Under the pieces are notes generated by a model. The model ran no database searches, was not told the DNA's origin, and saw nothing but the letters and a program-made list of their open reading frames with translations. From Boswellia sacra (Eukaryota > Streptophyta > Magnoliopsida > Sapindales > Burseraceae): DNA of 64,000 nucleotides. The translations under genes were made by a program, and so were the position numbers. Location of the stretch: contig SNVD02014592.1 of the NCBI GenBank assembly GCA_013180625.2, forward strand, positions 1 to 64,000. The letters run 5' to 3'. Numbering within the stretch: the first letter of the stretch is position 1; each line of letters opens with the position of its first letter. Positions 57,886-64,000 of this stretch are shown piece by piece.

Positions 57886-60800
57886 GGGTATATCTTACCA
57901 TTGACCTTGAGGTTTGCTCAAATGGCACAAATAACCCCCAATTTTCAAAAGTAGCTTCAAATGACCGTGTCAGGTTAATTCTCTTCCGTTCAAATGAATA
58001 TACAACCTTCAAATTACTTTTTTACCCTTCAACCATCATACTTTATAGGAAAACTTTAAGAGGTAAGGCCTAAATATGTTTTATCCCCCACGTTTCAAAA
58101 TAGGTTAAAATGACCCTACCATCTGACAGATGCTTTTAAGTTGGACGTTTGAAGAGTATATTGGTAATTGAAATGGGCTCTGATAAGGGTTACTTTTTAT
58201 TTTATTAATACATCATTATTCAAAATTAATAAAATTTTATATTACATTAATAAAATAAAATAAAAATGAATCAACCTTATCTTCTCTCTTTTCTCTCTCT
58301 TTTCTTTTACCTTTTTTTTTTTTTTGATCTCTCTGTCCCTCTCCTCTAGCAATGGCCCTACTTTTCTTTTTTTTTTTTTTTAGCCTTTTCTTCCTTTGTT
58401 AATCTCTAACAGCAGCAGCCATCAGGACATCCACTACACCAGCCACCATTCCATTCAAAACTAGCACTAAACAAAATGCCACTTGTCAATCCCTTGATAC
58501 AAAGACCCACAAATATATGTTGCTTCTTCACAAGCGAAAATAGCCCTTGACTCCTCTTCATCAGCATTTCTAAGATTAGAACATCCATTTTAAATATCAC
58601 CAAATCCCATCCATGAAACCCAAAGTCATAGTTGAATGAAAAGAATGGACTAAATCTACATATACTGTAGTCAGATTACAATCATAGTCATAATCTTGTT
58701 TCAAAAACTTCAATATGTTTCATAAGACTTGGAAAATTCCAGCCAAAGTAGACCACCAACATTTTTAGATCTATATTTTATGACAACAATAGAACTTGAT
58801 GAATTAAATTGTGCATGCCCCAATTCAACTCTCACAAATGTAGAAGAAAAAGATAATATATTAGTAACTGCCAACTCCATGCAACAACACAAGGAACAAA
58901 AATTGAGTTGCAAAACAAATAATAACATCAAAACTGAATTCAAAATCCAACAATCAAAATTAAAATCAATTAAAAAGAACAAAGAACTAAAAAATTGAAT
59001 TACAAACCTAAACCTCCATTAGAAACCCAACCAAGAACTCAACCAACCTCCATCGCAAACACAGCCAAAAGCCCAGCCAAACTCCACTGCAAACATAGCC
59101 ATCCTTCACCCAAAACCAACCAAAAACCCAACCGACACAAGTACGCCTAAGCAACCACATCGCAGCATAGCAAAACCCAAACAACTATAAAATTGAGGAA
59201 GATGAGTCAAGCCCAAACCATGATAGTTGATGTGGCTAACAAAGATAGAGGGAGAAATAGAAAGACAAAAGATTGATGGTGGCAGCAATGGAGAGGGAGA
59301 AATGGACGAATATAAGATTGATGGTGGTAGCCATTGAGAGGGAGAAACAAACAGATAGGAGATTGATGGTAGTGGTGGTACAAAGGAGGAGTTTGGAGAC
59401 TCTAGAGATAAGTGATTAACTAGTTAATTTTATAATTTTAAAAGGATATTATTTTACTTAATTATTTTATATTTATTTTAAAATTAATTTTAAGGGGTAT
59501 AAGAATGTAAGTTAACAGATATCTCCTCACGACAAGGTCATTTTATCCCATTTCCAAAAGGTGGGGTTCAAAATGTATTTAGGGCATACCTCAGGGTCAT
59601 GGATAAAATTTTTTCTACTTTATATATTAGTTTATTGGCAAAATAAAATAAACTAAACTAAAAAAATCCAAATCTATCCATCACCAGTCATCTACATCAT
59701 CCACCATCTCCACCCTCTACACTCTCTCCACTCATCACTATCTCCTTCCATCTCCGTTCATATAAAAATTTCAAAGATTTAGCTGATTTATATTCATCCA
59801 TTCTTTAACCCAAATAAATTTAAATCCCAAGGATGCTAAAATAAAAATTAAAAAATAGAAGAAATATGAATTATATCACAAAAATAACCAAAAAAAAGTA
59901 TCAATATGCATTTAGATGGACTATTAGTACCACATAAACTACAAACAACCATCTAAAATAACCTCGTTTCTAGATCTACATAGATCTAGATGAGATAAAC
60001 TTACACAAGAAACAAATAAACCCAAATAACAAAAAAAAAAAAATTGCAGGTTTTTGAGAGTGAGGATTCACCTTTGGAGGCAGTGGCGGCAGAGTGAAAC
60101 CCTAAAATTTCTTATTGGTGTGAATGAAGGTCATGTTTGGTGTGCGACACTGTATAGTATTATTTTATTATATTGTATTAAATAGTGTAATATATGTATT
60201 TGATACTAATTTAGTATAGTATTAATTAATACAAAGTACAACCCTTAGATGCATCAACATTGTATTAAATTATGTAGAGCTAATCCATGACATTAGCATT
60301 ACATTGTATAGCACTAATAAAAAATGTCAAAATTATCCCTATAAAATTCTATACATCCAACAATACCTTCTAATTTTTAAAACTTTTAAAATAAATAAAT
60401 ATGTATTTAATAGATAAATTATAAAATCAAATTTATTTTAAAATTTATTTTCTAAAAATAAAGAAGGGATGAAGGAAATCACTGTCCCCACTGGGTGATA
60501 CCAGAGATCTACTGCCTCCATTGGACCAATTACCACTTAGCATGTCACCATAAACTCAAATTATTTAATAGGTCCAGCAGGGGCATTGGACCCTAAGTAA
60601 TTTTTTCAATAATTAACAACTGTTCGATAAATTACTAAATAACTAATTTTATAAATAAACTAAAAATATATTTATATTTTGTATATCTTTTTTTGAAAAA
60701 AATGTTACTTTTTTGTACAAATTAATACAATACATGAGTATACCAAATACTATGTAATTTTAACATAAAATTATTTTTAGTACTATACAATGCAATGTTA

Positions 60801-61299
60801 TATAATACAATACTATATTATACTATACAATGTCACGTACCAAACATGTCCGAAGAGCACAAGAAAAAGATGTAAAGATGATGAGCAAAAGGTTCTTAGA
60901 TAAAGCACTAATATATATGGTGCAAGGGTTAGGAAAAAATCTAGGACTTTAGTTGGTGTTAACTATGGCAGTTTGGTTTCATTGGGTGGAGAATCTCAAA
61001 AAATGGAAGAGTGGAGAAACAAAAGGTTGAATGTGGTAGGGCGTTACTGGTTTTGGCTTATGGATGATTAGAGAAGAAATGTTATTCTTTTTTAGTTTTT
61101 TAAGTTTTTTATTTGAAAAATAACATGATTTAAAGCTTTTGAATTGTTAATAAAATTGGCTTTCAAAGTTACTAATATGCCCTTTAAGACATTCAAGCTA
61201 ATAACGATAAGTTAGTGTCAAAGTCATTTAAGTCCATTTATGAAAATTGGGGGTTATCTATGACATTTTAGCAAACCTTATGGTTATTGGTGTGTTCCC
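57886..61299. mobile_element. Cluster of interleaved MULE-like inverted-repeat elements
   Basis: Related terminal segments occur four times: 57886-58030 and 58068-58170 (forward), 59490-59612 and 61165-61299 (reverse). Shared words include TGACCTTGAGGTTTGC against the reversed TGACCCTGAGGTATGC, AATAACCCCCAATTTTC against reversed GATAACCCCCAATTTTC, and CTAAATA followed by AAAATGACC. At least two elements are nested, but pairings and target duplications could not be settled. The interior (58400-59420) has short tandem repeats (ATTGATGGTGG at 59273, 59320 and 59361; CCAGCCAAACTCC-type units at 59040-59110) and no recognised gene. Confidence 0.6.
60129..60851. mobile_element. 723-bp inverted-repeat element with GAA target duplication
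   Basis: Ends GGTCATGTTTGGTGTGCGAC and, reversed, GGACATGTTTGGTACGTGAC, extending about 30 bases further (TGTATAGTAT). GAA flanks both sides (60126-60128 and 60852-60854). It contains a GC-richer interior (60480-60595) and no transposase. It sits within the MULE-like cluster. Confidence 0.75.
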
Positions 61300-61388
61300 T
61301 ATAAACCAAAAGCTATAGCTAAGTCCATTTACATGATTAACTCTTAAGTTATTTTATATATTTTTTATCAAGTTATAAAATGCTCTTA

Positions 61389-61802
61389 GGATCTGTTTAT
61401 TTCGGCTTCTCCAAATAGAACTTATTGGAGTTGATCTTATTGGAGTCGATCTTATAAAAAATAGAGCTTTTATGAAAAAAAAAATATTGACTGTTTGGTT
61501 AGATAAACATAAAAGTACTTATTAATGTTAAGTTATCAAAATAATTTTTTTTTTAAAGGAAGGATAAGATAAATATTTTGAAATATAGTAAGGATATATT
61601 TGATATTTTGTAACTTTAAAATGCTCAAAAAAAAGATTTTTCCAAGAGCTTAATTTTATGCTTCTCTTAAAGGAGATAAAAAAAATGCTTTTTTAAATCA
61701 CTTATAAGCTCTTCTTAGATGATAGTCTAAAAAATATTTAGAAGAGCTATTAACATTAAAAAATCTCTTTTTACCAGTAGAAAAATCAAAGTAAACGCGC
61801 TC
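61389..61802. mobile_element. 414-bp Harbinger-like MITE
   Basis: Ends GGATCTGTTTATTTCGGC and, reversed, GAGCGCGTTTACTTTGATTT, flanked by TTA at 61386-61388 and 61803-61805. The interior contains subterminal GCTTTT/CTTATAAGCT words and no coding capacity. Confidence 0.68.
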
Positions 61803-61871
61803 TTAATCTCAAGGACATTTTTTTTTGCCTGAAATATATATGAATGAGCCTAAATTAAACTATAGTCTTAA

Positions 61872-61906
61872 TATATATATATATATATATATTGTCTCTC
61901 TCACTC

Positions 61907-61940
<34 letters not shown>
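61872..61940. repeat. Paired (TA)n microsatellites
   Basis: Two TA tracts (61872-61893 and 61910-61940) are separated by TGTCTCTCTCACTCAAT. Confidence 0.92.
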
Positions 61941-61943
<3 letters not shown>

Positions 61944-62646
61944 TAGTTCTGGATTCTCATATTTTGTTAAAATCCAGACTTGACCTCTCAACTATTAGAA
62001 TGATCAAGTGTTGTACATTTTCTCCAGCTTATCACTATAAATTATTAAAAAGAAACCATTTTAAGCAATTGCGTTTAATGAAATATCGCCTTCATTAAAC
62101 TCCTTGTACCATCCACTGATATTATTACCATTCTCAATGTCAAATCTATCGTCTCTCTTTATTTTCTCTCAATATTGTCTCTCTCACTCTATTGACTATC
62201 TTCTCTCTCAAGCTCTTTTATTCACAAATTTTCTGTCCTTTGCTGTGAAAAGCTTTTCTAACTCTTTATTCTATATTAGTTCTCTCTCAAAGATTTAAGT
62301 TTAACTAGCTAGGAAGAATAGGGCAAATAGGAAAACAAGGTTACTGAGAAAGTAAAGTGATCCAAAAGAAAAGGGAACTAGGAAGTTTGGAGTAGAAAGT
62401 TATAAATCATATGTTTTGGTTGTTTCAATTGGCAAATAAAATGTTGAAACTGATAAGAAAAATAGAGTGTTAACATTGGTTGAGAGCATAATTAATTATC
62501 GAAAGGCATAGCAATGATTAAATTTTGATCATGAACATTGGATTAAAAATGTGAAGCTCAGTAACTTTTAGCCACCCGTCGCTTGTCGAGGAGAAGCAAC
62601 TATAATTTGTTACCTTTATTTGACAATAATACTACCATGATAAATG
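61941..62646. other. Intergenic DNA
   Basis: T- and CT-rich sequence (62140-62290, TCTCTCT words). The open frame at 62104-62298 is a low-complexity artefact. AAATG at 62642-62646 is the proximal target base set of the adjacent copia LTR. Confidence 0.4.
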
Positions 62647-63045
62647 TGTTGGGATGTAATGATCAACTCAGAACAGAATTTAGGAGAAAAATTACTTGTA
62701 TTAACAGAGAAAATTGTATTACAAGAATTATACAAAAACTCCCCTAAAACTCTGGAGCTCTCCTGGCTCTCTCTCTCAATCCTAAACTCTCTGGTTTAGA
62801 CTCTGGACTCTCTCTGGAATCTCTGTGATGCATAAACAAGGCAGAATTCGTCCCATATTTATAGGGAAAATTCTGCATACAAATTCAAATCAAATTTGGC
62901 TACTTCCTTTGATTTTCAAAATTGGAGGTGCCTAACTAATTTGACTCTCAATGCATTCACATGGGAGGGATTCTGGAAGCCATGCATGTCATGCATGAGC
63001 TCAGCAGAATTCTAGAACTCATGCATGTCATGCATGAGCTCATCA
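62647..63045 (-). mobile_element. 3' LTR of a Tnt1-like copia element
   Basis: 399 bp with TG...CA termini. On the minus strand it starts TGATGAGCTCATGCATGACA next to the polypurine tract GGGATGGAGGGGGAGAAT (63046-63062) and ends GATCATTACATCCCAACA. A TATA box (CCCTATAAATATGGG near 62855-62870) and CT-rich downstream region fit a promoter-bearing LTR. A 20-bp-scale palindromic repeat (CATGCATGTCATGCATGAGC) lies at its start. Confidence 0.88.
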
Positions 63046-64000
63046 ATTCTCCCCCTCCATCCCATGTGAAAAGGAGTAACAACAAAAGTAATTAGACAGC
63101 TTCTAATCCAACTATGTCTCTGCATAGTTCTAGCTTGTCTCTGGTGACCACTTTTGTTAACATGTCGGCTGGATTCTCTTTAGTATGGATCTTCACTAGT
63201 TTCAACAGTTGCTTGTCCATCACCTCTCGTATCCAATGATAGCGGATGTCAATATGCTTCGTTCGAGAATGGTACACTGAGTTCTTGCTCAAATCCAGAG
63301 CACTTTGACTGTCACAGTGTACTTTGTATTCCTTTTGCTCAATCCCAAGTTCTTGGAGAAATCGCTTCAGCCACAACATTTCTTTTCCAGCTTCCGCTGC
63401 GGCAATGTATTCTGCCTCTGTCGTGGATAGCGCAACACACTTCTGTAGTCTTGACTGCCATGAGACAGCTCCCCCTGCAAAAGTGTAAACAAAACCTGAT
63501 GTAGATTTCCTACTGTCAGGTTCGCCGGCCATATCTGAATCTGTATAGCCTTCCAAGATTGGATCAGCTCCCCCGTAACACAAGCATATCTTCGAAGTAC
63601 CTTTAAGGTATCTGAGAATCCACTTGACTGCCTCCCAATGTTCTTTCCCTGGATTGTAAAGAAATCTGCTCACGACTCCGACAGCATGAGCAATATCTGG
63701 CCTTGTACACACCATGGCATACATCAACCTTCCTACAGCAGAAGAATAGGGTACCGACGCCATGTCCTCTATCTCTTTCTTGGATGAGGGACATGATTTC
63801 TTGCTCAGCTTGAAGTGGTTAGCCAGTGGTACACTAACTGGCTTAGCACCTTCCATGTTGAACCTTTGGATCACACGTTCAACATATTTTTCTTGAGACA
63901 ACCATAATTTCTTTGGTTTCCTGTCTCGACGAATGTGCATCCCCAAGATTTGCTGAGCTGGTCCCAAGTCCTTCATATCGAAGGTTTTTGATAGTTCATT
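63046..64000 (-). pseudogene. Tnt1-like copia polyprotein, reverse transcriptase end and RNase H (partial)
   Basis: The frame is open from the window edge to the stop at 63092, so it is cut only by the window; whether the whole element is intact is unknown. The minus strand reads MKDLGPAQQILGMHI (reverse transcriptase thumb), WLSQEKYVERVIQRFNM, VPYSSAVGRLMYAMVCTRPD and EHWEAVKWILRYLKGT. RNase H follows with the acidic residues in GYTDSDMAG, STTEAEYIAAAEAGKE and HCDSQSALDLSKN, and closes SRTKHIDIRYHWIRE, NPADMLTKVV. It is very close in order and wording to tobacco Tnt1, so I place it in the Tork lineage. No stop or frameshift is visible, suggesting a young insertion. It is labelled pseudogene only because completeness cannot be shown. 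Confidence 0.85.

Overview
The window is nuclear DNA from a flowering plant, almost certainly a dicot. It has plant-specific host genes (a pectin galacturonosyltransferase and a single-exon cytosolic sulfotransferase), plant-type Ty1/copia, Ty3/gypsy and Mutator-like elements, a tRNA-derived SINE and AT-rich intergenic DNA. The species cannot be named from the sequence. Only two host genes look intact: a GAUT11-type galacturonosyltransferase (two exons, 26195-31416) and a sulfotransferase (33376-34392). Most of the rest is mobile DNA, much of it nested.

Layout. 1-6650: two related LTR retroelement 3' ends face each other. Each carries an intronless, frameshifted copy of a cytokinin-activating LOG gene. 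The plus-strand element appears to have inserted into the 3' LTR of its minus-strand relative. 6650-7470: a 67-bp tandem repeat and an unrecognised coding remnant. 7490-22292: at least three nested Ty3/gypsy units. Element A (minus) was entered by element B (minus), and further LTRs then split both gag regions. 22293-23649: an older broken copia, itself the target of element A. 23650-31416: GAUT11 with its 3.6-kb intron. 32345-46968: a sulfotransferase family of one minus-strand relic, one intact gene, one short relic and one frameshifted copy. A 7.4-kb Mutator-like element (35842-43280) lies between them. It has 134-bp terminal inverted repeats, a decayed transposase, an intact antisense GRF zinc-finger ORF and a solo LTR in its own 5' leader.

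43760-54000: MITEs, a copia tail, a SINE, a 1.2-kb foldback element and an old tandem duplication. The two duplicate units have since collected different DNA transposons, nested up to three deep. 54930-61802: an LTR-like block and interleaved inverted-repeat elements. 62647-64000: the 3' end of a well-preserved Tnt1-like copia element on the minus strand.

The most interesting items are the LOG sequence carried by two copies of one retroelement family, and the intact GRF zinc-finger gene in an otherwise dead Mutator-like element. No CRISPR array, rRNA or functional tRNA gene was seen. All homology statements rest on recognising motifs in the translated sequence; no database search was run.
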